Positions 51,391 through 58,435 of a stretch of 58,435 nucleotides of DNA are shown piece after piece. Positions within the stretch are counted from its first letter, which is position 1. Every line of letters begins with the position of its first letter. This stretch comes from an uncultured Pelagibacteraceae bacterium. GTDB taxonomy: Bacteria; Pseudomonadota; Alphaproteobacteria; Pelagibacterales; Pelagibacteraceae. A model generated the notes under the pieces. The model searched no databases. It was not told where the DNA came from and was given only the letters and a program-made list of their open reading frames with translations. A program made the translations under genes and the position numbers. The DNA is taken from the NCBI GenBank assembly GCA_902601705.1, contig CACKNV010000007.1, positions 1 to 58,435 of the forward strand. Reading direction: 5' to 3'.

Positions 51391-52276
51391 TCTTAAAAAG
51401 GTAAATATCAAAACAGATACGACTATTCTATTAGCCACAGAGGCACAAAAAAGAGGTTATAAAATATATTACTTTGAACCAGAGAATTTAAGTTTTTTAA
51501 ATGGAAAAGTTATAGCTTCCTGCAAACATATTAAAATCCAAGATAATAAAAAGAAATTCTACTCAATAATAAAGACCATTAATTTTAACATAGAAAAATC
51601 AAAGGTTATACTAATCAGAAATGATCCGCCTTTTGATAATCGATACTTATATACAACGTTCTTACTCAACCATATTTCCAAAAAAGTTAAGATAATTAAT
51701 CATCCATTTGCAGTAAGGAATGTTTCGGAAAAGCTATTCTCTATTAATTTTATGAGGTATATGCCTCCTACCTTAATCAGTGAAAATCTTAATGAAATAA
51801 GAAGCTTCTATAAAAAACATAAAGCTGTAGTAGCTAAACCTATCAATGGTTTTAGTGGAAATAACGTTATTTTAATTAAGTCATTTAATGCTGGTAAAAT
51901 TAAAAAATTACTTAAATCTCATAATCATTTATTTTTTCAAAAGTTTTTACCCGGGGTTTCTAAAGGGGATAAAAGAGTTTTTATAATAAAAGGAAAAATT
52001 GAAGGCGCTATATCTAGAGTACCTAAAAAGGGAAGTATTTTATCTAACATGAGTAAAGGTGCTCACGCAAAGTTAACTAAACTTACAAAAAAAGAGATTA
52101 GAGCAAGTAAAGATATAGGAAAACTATTAGTCAAAAATAACATACATTTTGCTGGAATTGATTTTGTTCAAGAAAAATTAATTGGTGATATTAATGTTAC
52201 CAGCCCTACTGGTATGGCGGCTTATAAAGAATTATCCGGAATAAACCTTGCAAAATCCTTCTGGAATAATATTTAA
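51359..52276 (+). CDS. gshB: Glutathione synthetase
   Basis: 305 residues, with the prokaryotic ATP-grasp form: VILIRNDPPFDNRYLYTTFLL, VVAKPINGFSGNNVILI and GDINVTSPTG near the end (GshB motif). It adds glycine to gamma-glutamylcysteine. Together with gshA, cysE and grxC it makes a compact glutathione block. After its stop comes the promoter of the SAM-controlled metY transcript. Confidence 0.93.
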   Translation: MTKILAIQGSNLKKVNIKTDTTILLATEAQKRGYKIYYFEPENLSFLNGKVIASCKHIKIQDNKKKFYSIIKTINFNIEKSKVILIRNDPPFDNRYLYTTFLLNHISKKVKIINHPFAVRNVSEKLFSINFMRYMPPTLISENLNEIRSFYKKHKAVVAKPINGFSGNNVILIKSFNAGKIKKLLKSHNHLFFQKFLPGVSKGDKRVFIIKGKIEGAISRVPKKGSILSNMSKGAHAKLTKLTKKEIRASKDIGKLLVKNNIHFAGIDFVQEKLIGDINVTSPTGMAAYKELSGINLAKSFWNNI

Positions 52277-52283
52277 TTTCGTG

Positions 52284-52311
52284 TTGACAGAAAGATAAAA
52301 TTTTGTAATAA
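52284..52311 (+). promoter_or_regulatory. Sigma-70 promoter for metY
   Basis: TTGACA at 52284-52289, 16-nt spacer, TAATAA at 52306-52311. The predicted start, about 7 nt on, coincides with the first stem of the SAM-II aptamer at 52319. Confidence 0.8.
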
Positions 52312-52318
52312 AGCTTTT

Positions 52319-52368
52319 AGCGCCGAGTTAAGGCAACTTGCGGGCGCTTAATAAATCCAGCTAAAGCG
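52319..52368 (+). ncRNA. SAM-II riboswitch aptamer
   Basis: P1 stem AGCGCC (52319-52324) with GGCGCT (52343-52348). The internal CGAGTTAAGGCAACTTGC and the trailing TTAATAAATCCAGCTAAAGC follow the SAM-II consensus (pseudoknot partner AGCTAAA). SAM-II senses S-adenosylmethionine in alphaproteobacteria and SAR11. The 3' part GCTAAAGCG (52360-52368) is perfectly complementary to CGCTTTAGC in the terminator (52387-52395), making an antiterminator. Confidence 0.9.
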
Positions 52369-52381
52369 CACAAGTCTAACG

Positions 52382-52410
52382 ACCACCGCTTTAGCCGGTG
52401 GTTTTTTTTT
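52382..52410 (+). terminator. SAM-II-controlled terminator
   Basis: Stem ACCACCG (52382-52388) with CGGTGGT (52396-52402), loop of 7 nt, then T-run at 52402-52410. Its stem and loop bases 52387-52395 are those paired with the SAM-II 3' part in the antiterminated state. When SAM holds the aptamer, the terminator forms. Confidence 0.92.
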
Positions 52411-52439
52411 GGATTAATCTAAAACTAAACCGGGTATTT

Positions 52440-52484
52440 GAACCATATTGTACACCTGGCATATGCCGAAGTACTAAAAAGGAG
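52440..52484 (+). ncRNA. SAM-V riboswitch aptamer
   Basis: Behind the terminator: CATATTGTACACCTGGC, ATATGCCGAAGTACTAAAA and AGGAG. The stem GTAC (52450-52453) pairs with GTAC (52471-52474), enclosing a GGC/GCC hairpin, and CCT (52455-52457) can pair with AGG of the ribosome binding site (52480-52482). This matches SAM-V, known from SAR11 in tandem with SAM-II before metY; the ligand-bound form hides the Shine-Dalgarno sequence. Confidence 0.85.
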
Positions 52485-52543
52485 AAGATGAACAGAATTA
52501 ATTTCGTTCATTCTTCTCTAGAAAAACGGAGAAAAAATGAACG
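52481..52543 (+). promoter_or_regulatory. Twin RBS-start modules with a shared pairing arm
   Basis: Module A is GGAGAAGATGAAC (52481-52493), with start ATG 52488. Module B is GGAGAAAAAATGAACG (52528-52543), with ATG 52537. Between them lies the arm CGTTCATTCTTCTC (52505-52518). The arm can form 12 bp plus one bulge with module A, or about 8 bp plus a partly paired extension with module B. Only one can exist at a time, and either hides a start site. This is read from complementarity alone. Confidence 0.5.
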
Positions 52544-52655
52544 AGACATTAAGAGAAACAGTAAGGAGGAAAATCAATGGCTGATTTTAAACATCCGGAA
52601 ACTATTGGCTTACATGGTAGTGATTACAGAGCTGATCCTACTACAACAGCCGTAG
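52488..52655 (+). CDS. Possible leader ORF overlapping metY, 55 aa
   Basis: ATG at 52488 is directly after the SAM-V ribosome binding site (GGAG, 3-nt spacer). The frame encodes a basic 55-residue peptide starting MNRINFVHSSLEKRR and runs 79 nt into metY in another frame before stopping. No homology recognised. It may be a regulatory peptide or simply a translated leader; the close RBS gives modest support. Confidence 0.35.
   Translation: MNRINFVHSSLEKRRKNERDIKRNSKEENQWLILNIRKLLAYMVVITELILLQQP
52537..52584 (+). CDS. Possible 15-residue leader peptide coupled to metY
   Basis: ATG 52537 with an upstream GGAG opens MNETLRETVRRKING, ending at TGA 52582-52584, which overlaps the metY start (52577) by 8 nt. 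The metY ribosome binding site AAGGAGGA (52563-52570) lies inside this frame. Ribosomes ending here could restart at metY, so it may couple metY translation to the leader. Confidence 0.35.
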   Translation: MNETLRETVRRKING

Positions 52656-53869
52656 CAGTTCCAATTTACCAAACAACTTCTTACCAATTTAAAAATGCAG
52701 AACATGCTGCAAATTTATTTGGTTTAAAAGAATTTGGTAACATTTATACACGTATCATGAACCCGACAGTTGATGTTCTTGAAAAAAGAGTTGCAGCGCT
52801 TGAAGGCGGTGTAGCTGCATTAGCGGTAGGTTCAGGTCAAGCAGCATCAGCAATGTGTATTCAAAACTTAGCACAGGCTGGAGATAATATAGTTGCTTCA
52901 ACCGACTTATACGGAGGTACAGTAAACTTATTTAAAAATACTTTAAGACAGCAAGGTATTGAGGTTAGATTTGCAGATCCTGCAGATCCTAAAAACTTTG
53001 AAAAAGTTACTGACGATAAAACAAGAGCTTACTACGGTGAGTCTTGTCCAAATCCTTATCTTCGTGTGTTCCCAATAAAGGAAGTATCAGATATCGGTAG
53101 AAAAAAAGGTATTCCTTTAATTATCGATAACACAGCTTCACCAGTTATATGTAAACCTTTAGCTCATGGTGCTGCAATCGTAATGCACTCTTTGACTAAA
53201 TATATTGGTGGTCATGGAACTTCAATAGGTGGAATTATTGTTGATGGTGGAAACTTTGACTGGATAAAAGATAGAAAAAGACAACCATTAATAAATGAAC
53301 CTGATCAAAGTTATGGTGGTGCAATATGGGCAGATGCAGTTCCTCAATTAACAGGAGCTAACATTCCTTTTGTAATCAGAGCGAGAGTGGTTTTATTGAG
53401 AGACTTAGGTGCTCCTTTAAGTCCATTCAATGCTTTCCAAATTATTCAAGGTTTGGAAACTGTGGCTCTTAGAATGAAACAACATTGCAGTAATGCAGAA
53501 AAAGTAGTTTCGTTCTTAGAAACACAAAAGAAAGTTAAGAATGTGATCTACCCTACTAACCACCAAGGTGAGATTAAGGAAAGAGCTAAAAAATACATGC
53601 AAGGCGGATATGGTTCTTTAGTTGGTATGGATGTAGGCACAAAAGAAGCTGGTGCTAAATTCATTGATAACTTAAAGATGTTATATCACGTTGCTAATAT
53701 TGGTGATGCTAGAAGTTTAGCAATTCATCCAGCTACTACAACGCACAGTCAGTTAGATGATGCAGCGTTAGCAGCAGCAGGAGTAACGCCAGGTTATGTA
53801 AGACTGTCAATTGGTATCGAACATCCAGATGATATCATTGCAGACATTAAACAAGCTTTAGCTGCTTAA
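52577..53869 (+). CDS. metY: O-acetylhomoserine sulfhydrylase
   Basis: 430 residues. Motifs of the Cys/Met metabolism PLP family: PETIGLHGSDYRADPTT at the N-terminus, RIMNPTVDVLEKRVAALEGG, AVGSGQAASAM, LIIDNTASPVI and the PLP-lysine region VMHSLTKYIGGHGTSIGG; the C-terminus holds SLAIHPATTTHSQL. It makes homocysteine from O-acetylhomoserine and sulfide (or a reduced sulfur source). Strong ribosome binding site AAGGAGGA, 6 nt from ATG. Transcription is set by SAM-II and translation probably by SAM-V and its leader structures. Confidence 0.95.
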   Translation: MADFKHPETIGLHGSDYRADPTTTAVAVPIYQTTSYQFKNAEHAANLFGLKEFGNIYTRIMNPTVDVLEKRVAALEGGVAALAVGSGQAASAMCIQNLAQAGDNIVASTDLYGGTVNLFKNTLRQQGIEVRFADPADPKNFEKVTDDKTRAYYGESCPNPYLRVFPIKEVSDIGRKKGIPLIIDNTASPVICKPLAHGAAIVMHSLTKYIGGHGTSIGGIIVDGGNFDWIKDRKRQPLINEPDQSYGGAIWADAVPQLTGANIPFVIRARVVLLRDLGAPLSPFNAFQIIQGLETVALRMKQHCSNAEKVVSFLETQKKVKNVIYPTNHQGEIKERAKKYMQGGYGSLVGMDVGTKEAGAKFIDNLKMLYHVANIGDARSLAIHPATTTHSQLDDAALAAAGVTPGYVRLSIGIEHPDDIIADIKQALAA

Positions 53870-53912
53870 TAATTGATTTAGTGGTCCTGATTATTTATAT
53901 TGGGGCCACTAA

Positions 53913-54281
53913 ATGATCAAACAAATCAAGTCATCAGAAATAAAAAAATTTATAGACAGCAATCCAAATACTGTTTTACTAGATGTGCGAACAGAAGAAG
54001 AATGGAATACAGTTGGTAGGCCCGATACAAAAGATCTTGGTATTGAATCCTACTTTATTACAATTTCGCAAGACTCAAGTTTTTTAGAAAATGTTAAAAA
54101 AAATATAGATAAAAAAAAACAAGTACTGGTAATGTGTGCTGCGGGTGGAAGATCAATTGTTGCTGCTAATCTTTTAGCAAATGAAGGTTATAATACTTTA
54201 AATGTATCTGATGGCTTTAGTGGAAATGGTCAAGATCCTGGCTGGAAAAACTTTGAACTACCTTCTATTATAGATAACTGA
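53913..54281 (+). CDS. Rhodanese-like domain protein
   Basis: 122 residues, a single rhodanese domain. Motifs: NTVLLDVRTEEEWNTVGRPD at the N-terminus and the active loop VLVMCAAGGRSIVAANLLANEGY, with Cys at MCAAGGRS. It transfers sulfane sulfur. It follows metY by 43 bp and fits a sulfur context. Its coding end overlaps the converging lipoprotein gene by 24 nt. Confidence 0.9.
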   Translation: MIKQIKSSEIKKFIDSNPNTVLLDVRTEEEWNTVGRPDTKDLGIESYFITISQDSSFLENVKKNIDKKKQVLVMCAAGGRSIVAANLLANEGYNTLNVSDGFSGNGQDPGWKNFELPSIIDN

Positions 54282-54668
54282 TTTTTTAGCTATATTTTCA
54301 ATTAAAGATATTTCCTTTGCTTTGCTTTTTTTAGGGAATATTTGCACTATTTTTTTTAACTTCTTTACTGATGAGTCATTTGCCACTGATATTTGTTTTT
54401 TTGCGATGGTACAAAATTCAGACTTTGTTATTTGAATATAAGAAATGCAAGCTTCTCTTTTCTTCTCAGGCTTTTTCTCTTCTGCAAAAGCAATAGCGTG
54501 TTCTAAAGGAGTTTTTCCTGTTTGTTTTTTTACTCCGTAACTTATCGCCGAATTTACTGAGGACTGAACAATTCTTCCATTTGATGCGCCTGTACTTAAT
54601 AACGCTATGGACTCAGCACAACTATTAAGTAAGAAAAGTAACGATAGTAAAGATAGTATTTTTTTCAT
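54258..54668 (-). CDS. Small lipoprotein, unknown
   Basis: 136 residues from ATG 54668. The N-terminus MKKILSLLSLLFLLNSC is a lipoprotein signal with lipobox LLNSC. The body has GRIVQSSVNSAISYGVKKQTGKTPLEH and lysine-rich segments; two cysteines occur at EACISYI and EFCTIAKK. No family recognised. It converges on the rhodanese gene with a 24-nt overlap and is followed upstream by the 193-bp repeat region. Confidence 0.7.
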   Translation of the reverse strand: MKKILSLLSLLFLLNSCAESIALLSTGASNGRIVQSSVNSAISYGVKKQTGKTPLEHAIAFAEEKKPEKKREACISYIQITKSEFCTIAKKQISVANDSSVKKLKKIVQIFPKKSKAKEISLIENIAKKSVIYNRR

Positions 54669-54734
54669 GATTTTTGATTTTTGTATATCTGATTCAATCA
54701 AAAAAAAAAGTTAATAATAATTATTGCAAATTTT

Positions 54735-54927
54735 ATCAAGAACATATTAACTTAATTAAAGATGCTATGTTTTCTTCATCAAACGAGCCTGGCGGAACCT
54801 CTTATAGACACAGATTAGAAGATCCAAAATTTACCTTTGCCGGAAAAACTGGTTCATCACAGATAAAAAGATTTACAGAAGCACAACGAGAAGCTGAAGT
54901 AAAACAAGAGAGCTTACCTTACAAAGA
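54735..54927 (+). repeat. 193-bp direct repeat, copy 1 (orphan mrdA fragment)
   Basis: Identical base for base to 56120-56312. It holds the KTG-motif segment of PBP2 (AMFSSSNEPGG to QESLPYK) in an orphan position, upstream of the truncated gene. The left edge is followed by unrelated AT-rich sequence, and the right edge joins into the mrdA 5' remnant, sharing ACAAAGA at the junction with the original. This is the signature of a duplication or chimeric join. Confidence 0.95.
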
Positions 54928-56502
54928 GTTATAAAGAAACAAAAACCATGGGAACCAGTGATTGTTTCTGAAAATTTAGATTGGTCTGATTTTTCAAGAA
55001 TAAATTTATTTTTACATGAACTTGAAGGAGTGGAACCTATCGTCTCTGTTGCAAGAACTTATCCTGATAACTCATCAGCTCATATTTTAGGTTATGTATC
55101 TCAAATAAGTGCTAAAGATTTACAAACAAAAGAATACCTTAAGGAGTTAGCTGTTCCAGGTATGGCAATTGGTAAAACTGGTCTAGAAAGAAAACTTGAT
55201 GAACAGATAATTGGTAAAGTTGGTTATCAAAGGTATGAGGTTAATGCTTTTGGTAAAAGGATAAGAGAAATTAAGATTGATGAAGGTCAGGCTGGAAAAA
55301 GTTTTAAAACAACTTTAGATTACGAAGTACAAAAATATACTAACGAACTTTTAAAAGATAAAGCAGCCGCAGTTTGTGTGATGGATGTATATAATGGAGA
55401 TATCGTATCTTTAGTCTCCTCTCCAACGTTTGAACCTAATGAATTTGTTCATGGATTAGATAAGGACTATTGGAATAGTTTAATAAAAAACGATAAGAAG
55501 CCTCTAGCGAACAAAGCATTATCAGGATTATATCCTCCTGGATCTACGATTAAAACTTTGGTGGCATTAAGTGCTTTAGAAAATAAAATTATTAGACCTT
55601 TAGATACTTTTAGATGTAAAGGAAAAATAGAGTTATATGGTGAAAAATTCCATTGTTGGGAGAAAGATGGTCACGGAATTGTAAATCTTAGAAAAGGAAT
55701 TCAAAGGTCTTGCGATGTTTATTTTTATGAAGTTGCTAGAAAACTTGGCGTTGATCGATTATCAGAAACTGCAAAGCGATTTGGTTTAGGAAAAAAAGTT
55801 TTAAGTGATTTTATTGAGGAAAGATCAGGAGTAGTACCAAATACAAAATGGAAAAAAAAATTTATAGGACAAAATTGGTACTTAGGTGAAACTTTACACT
55901 CTGGAATTGGACAAGGATACTTTCAAAGCACTCCTTTGCAGCTATGTTTAATGACAGCCCAAATAGCAAACGGGGGATTTGAGATAAAGCCAAGAATAGT
56001 AGTTGACGGAAATAATGACAACTTAAGAAATTATTTAAAACATAAAAATGAAAATCCAAACGAACCTCTTCCTACAGATTTACTGGTATCAAATTTTGAC
56101 TTAAAACCTTTATTTAAAAATCAAGAACATATTAACTTAATTAAAGATGCTATGTTTTCTTCATCAAACGAGCCTGGCGGAACCTCTTATAGACACAGAT
56201 TAGAAGATCCAAAATTTACCTTTGCCGGAAAAACTGGTTCATCACAGATAAAAAGATTTACAGAAGCACAACGAGAAGCTGAAGTAAAACAAGAGAGCTT
56301 ACCTTACAAAGATAGAGACCATGCACTATTTGTAGCATTTGCTCCCTACAAAAATCCCCAATATGCAATCAGTGTTTTAGTAGAGCACGGTGGTTCAGGC
56401 GGTAAAGCTGCAGCACCAATTGCAAAAAAAGTGATTAAAAAAGTTCTTGAAAGACATGAGTTGAGAAGAAGTGTTAATAATCAAATTGGGGAGACAGTAT
56501 AA
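54928..56502 (+). pseudogene. mrdA: Penicillin-binding protein 2, 5'-truncated
   Basis: The frame runs open from the junction at 54928 (KKQKPWEPVIVSEN) to the stop at 56502. In all, about 525 residues remain; the N-terminal membrane anchor and start of the pedestal domain, about 100 residues, are missing. No ATG is found near; GTG 54958 is the first usable start. The transpeptidase is intact: STIK at about residue 196 from GTG, RSCDVYFYE about residue 253, and KTGSS about residue 447. PBP2 crosslinks lateral-wall peptidoglycan with RodA. The gene overlaps rodA by one base. Loss of the anchor would be lethal or silent, so a wrong assembly join is a real possibility. Confidence 0.85.
56120..56312 (+). 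repeat. 193-bp direct repeat, copy 2 (in place in mrdA)
   Basis: The in-place copy within the C-terminal half of the PBP2 transpeptidase domain. It is identical to 54735-54927. Its flanks are continuous coding sequence on both sides, so this copy is the original. Confidence 0.95.
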
Positions 56503-57626
56503 TGTTACAACCTAGATCGATTCAAACTTCACTTGGTATTAGAGATAAAATATTGTCTCTGGATTTTATTTTGATAATTTCAATTCTGGTTTTAGGAGTT
56601 ACAAGCATGTTTGCTATGTATTCAACAGACGGCGGAGAATTTAAATATCATACGAATAGTCATATTTTGAGATTTTTTGTATTTTTTGGAATGTTTTTTT
56701 TCGTATCGTTTATTTCTATAAGGTTTTGGCATGAAACAAGTTATTTAATTTATATCGGAGTATTTATTTTATTACTTGGAGTAAAGTATTTTGGATTAAC
56801 ATCGTCAGGATCAAAACGATGGTTAGATCTTTATTTTATGAATCTTCAACCCTCAGAATTAATGAAAATAGGTTTAATTTTATTTTTAGCAAAATATTAT
56901 CATCGTATTTCAATAGAAGGAGTTAATAGTTTCAGATATTTACTTCTGCCTATAACAGTTCTCGTTGCTCCTGTAATCTTAGTCGCAACCCAACCTGACC
57001 TTGGAACATCCATTTTAATTGCTGCAGGCGGAGTGGTTGTAGCATGGTTAGCAGGTGTGAGAGCAAAGTTCTTTACAATATCTGGAGTCGCAATGCTAGC
57101 TTTACTGCCAATAGCCATTTCATTTTTAAAGCCTTATCAAAAATCAAGAATTTTAACTTTCCTAAATCCTGAAAGAGATCCACTTGGAGCTGGATATCAA
57201 ATTATCCAATCTAAAATTGCTATTGGCTCGGGAGGATTATTTGGAAAAGGCTTCTTAAATGGGTCTCAAAGTTACCTGGACTATTTGCCAGAAAAGCACA
57301 CTGATTTCATTTTTACACTTTTTTCAGAAGAATTTGGATTTTTCGGCTCATTATTTATTTTATTACTATATGCCATAATAATCTCAAGGATTATTAGAAT
57401 TGGAAATATTACTAGAAGCAATTTTGGCAAATTATATTGCTATAGTTTTGCTACAGCTTTCTTTATTTACGTTGTCGTTAATATGATGATGGTACTAGGT
57501 TTGCTACCCATAGTGGGATCTCCATTACCTATTCTTTCATATGGTGGATCTTCGATGATGGCAATCATGTTTGGGCTTGGAATCGTTATGTCTTGCAAGA
57601 TATATAAGGATGTCCCAGTCAACTAA
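56502..57626 (+). CDS. rodA: Rod-shape peptidoglycan glycosyltransferase RodA
   Basis: 374 residues and ten helices. SEDS-family motifs: GSKRWLDLYFMNLQPSELMKIGLILFLAKYY, QPDLGTSILIAAGG, LNPERDPLGAGYQIIQSKIAIGSGGLFGKGFLNG, LPEKHTDFIFTLFSEEFGF and GSPLPILSYGGSSM. It polymerises glycan strands with PBP2. The start shares one base with the mrdA stop. Confidence 0.96.
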   Translation: MLQPRSIQTSLGIRDKILSLDFILIISILVLGVTSMFAMYSTDGGEFKYHTNSHILRFFVFFGMFFFVSFISIRFWHETSYLIYIGVFILLLGVKYFGLTSSGSKRWLDLYFMNLQPSELMKIGLILFLAKYYHRISIEGVNSFRYLLLPITVLVAPVILVATQPDLGTSILIAAGGVVVAWLAGVRAKFFTISGVAMLALLPIAISFLKPYQKSRILTFLNPERDPLGAGYQIIQSKIAIGSGGLFGKGFLNGSQSYLDYLPEKHTDFIFTLFSEEFGFFGSLFILLLYAIIISRIIRIGNITRSNFGKLYCYSFATAFFIYVVVNMMMVLGLLPIVGSPLPILSYGGSSMMAIMFGLGIVMSCKIYKDVPVN

Positions 57627-57706
57627 ATCAAAGCCTAAAATGATCTAATTTTGTATAAATAATTACTTGTATATTTTTCAAATAGGTGATTAGCTATAGC
57701 AAATTT

Positions 57707-58159
57707 ATGTTTGGTGATAAAAAAATTAAAATAAAAGATTCAGAACGATCGTTAATAAGCGAAACAGTAAGTATTGAGGGCACTATAAACAGTTCAGGAG
57801 CAATAGACGTAGCCGGCTTAGTTAAAGGGCCAGTTTATTCAAAAGAGTTAATAGTTCGAGATACAGGTTCAATTACTGGTACAATTGAGGCCGATGATGT
57901 TGAGATACATGGTCACTTAGATGGAAAAGTAACTGCACAAAATATTGTTATTGGTGCTACAGGGACAGTAAAAGGTGATATTGAATTTGGTAACAACCTA
58001 AGAACTGAAAATGGAGCTGATATTGATGGTTACATCAAAAAAACAAATAGCTCTAAATCCAAGCTGACAGGTGACTTCTTGTTCAAGAAAAAAGATAAGA
58101 AAGAGACTTCTGAGACAGAGGAAAGACCAGACGTAGTAAATAAAGAAGCGATCGCCTAA
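57707..58159 (+). CDS. Bactofilin
   Basis: 150 residues from ATG 57707; an upstream GTG adds seven residues. The bactofilin beta-helix is clear: SLISETVSIEGTINSSGAIDVAGLVKGPV, then repeated strand turns (SITGTIEADDVEIHGHLDGKV, GTVKGDIEFGNNL). Polymeric cytoskeletal protein, here next to rodA-mrdA, suited to cell shape control. The C-terminus is a charged tail. Confidence 0.92.
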   Translation: MFGDKKIKIKDSERSLISETVSIEGTINSSGAIDVAGLVKGPVYSKELIVRDTGSITGTIEADDVEIHGHLDGKVTAQNIVIGATGTVKGDIEFGNNLRTENGADIDGYIKKTNSSKSKLTGDFLFKKKDKKETSETEERPDVVNKEAIA

Positions 58160-58204
58160 TCTACCGCACTACTAATTTTCTAAACATTACAATATAATTC
58201 TCAT

Positions 58205-58435
58205 GTGGAAAATTATAAATGTAAGTCTGTGGGCATAATAGGTTCCGGCATTCAAGGTGTTTGTACGGGACTTCAACTAATTAAAAAAGGAATTCCAGTC
58301 ACAATATTTGATAGACATGATCCTTTGTCAAAAGAATTTAAAGCTGCCTCTTACGGTAATGCAGGTCATTTTTCTCCTTATGCAGTTTTACAATTTAATC
58401 GCCCTGATGTTTTATATGATGTACCTAAGATGCTA
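58205..58435 (+). CDS. DadA-like FAD-dependent oxidoreductase, 5' part
   Basis: A GTG start opens a 77-residue reading frame running off the window edge. It holds the flavin motif VGIIGSGIQGVCTGLQLIKKG, then TIFDRHDP and AASYGNAGHFSPYAV, which is the DadA-type D-amino-acid dehydrogenase start. Start choice rests on the family pattern; an ATG two bases earlier is out of frame. The window ends in frame. Confidence 0.75.
   Translation, partial: MENYKCKSVGIIGSGIQGVCTGLQLIKKGIPVTIFDRHDPLSKEFKAASYGNAGHFSPYAVLQFNRPDVLYDVPKML

Noticed and set aside
52398-52487. Extending the 55-residue leader frame upstream through SAM-V
   Set aside because: The extension would translate the terminator tail and the aptamer; the RBS next to ATG 52488 fits better.
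54674-54934. An 86-residue open frame carrying the PBP2 KTG segment
   Set aside because: It is only the copy-1 repeat with an accidental start and stop; it cannot be a working protein.
58203-58238. ATG at 58203 as start of the final oxidoreductase
   Set aside because: It is out of frame with the flavin motif and meets a stop after 11 codons; GTG at 58205 is in frame.
1-58435. CRISPR array, insertion sequence, prophage or plasmid origin
   Set aside because: No regularly spaced repeats, transposase, integrase or terminal inverted repeats were seen; the only long exact repeat is the 193-bp mrdA copy.

Overview
The window is a gene-dense, very AT-rich stretch of a streamlined marine alphaproteobacterium, most likely SAR11 (Pelagibacterales). 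This rests on the very short intergenic gaps, the many overlapping gene ends, a tandem glycine riboswitch in front of gcvT, a SAM-II plus SAM-V tandem in front of metY, and several periplasmic-binding-protein transport systems. I saw no phage, insertion sequence, tRNA, rRNA or CRISPR array. Calls rest on reading the translated sequence and on remembered families; no database search was run.

Layout. 1-10.6 kb is a photoprotection and membrane-lipid island: a (6-4)-type photolyase cut by the window edge, a DCC thiol oxidoreductase, a tiny DUF2256 gene, a second photolyase-like flavoprotein with reversed domain order, periplasmic MsrA, TspO, an SDR, and an operon of flavin amine oxidase, DUF1365, CFA-type methyltransferase and DUF3833 lipoprotein. 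10.6-15.2 kb is gcvTHP under its tandem glycine riboswitch. 15.2-26.1 kb is mixed metabolism: EamA and MATE exporters, TerC, a renalase-like flavoprotein, prpD-acnA, a LysE exporter, a frameshifted cytochrome c', DUF411, cytochrome b561, DUF4396 and CsaA. 26.1-44 kb is a transport island: two complete Liv-type ABC systems, TctCBA, AzlCD and a GlaH/CsiD-type glutarate hydroxylase. 44-54 kb is centred on sulfur and redox: grxC, ribokinase, CcdA, FkbM, msrB, cysE, gshA-gshB, the SAM-controlled metY and a rhodanese. 54.7-58.2 kb is the cell-shape block mrdA-rodA-bactofilin, whose first gene lacks its 5' end and is preceded by an exact 193-bp copy of part of itself. The window ends inside a DadA-like oxidoreductase.

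How the parts work together. The left island looks like a singlet-oxygen and light-damage defence unit (DNA repair, methionine sulfoxide repair, fatty-acyl modification). The transport island seems to feed amino-acid and dicarboxylate carbon to the cell. The three binding-protein genes in it share one promoter and leader design. The right third handles cysteine, glutathione and methionine, with SAM gating metY at transcription and probably translation.

The most unusual signals are these: two near-identical ribosome-binding-site/start-codon modules downstream of SAM-V that could pair alternately with one shared arm; the decapitated mrdA with its 193-bp repeat; the shared promoter-leader cassette; and the compact light-stress lipid island. 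The mrdA junction and the cytochrome c' homopolymer frameshift may be sequencing or assembly artefacts.
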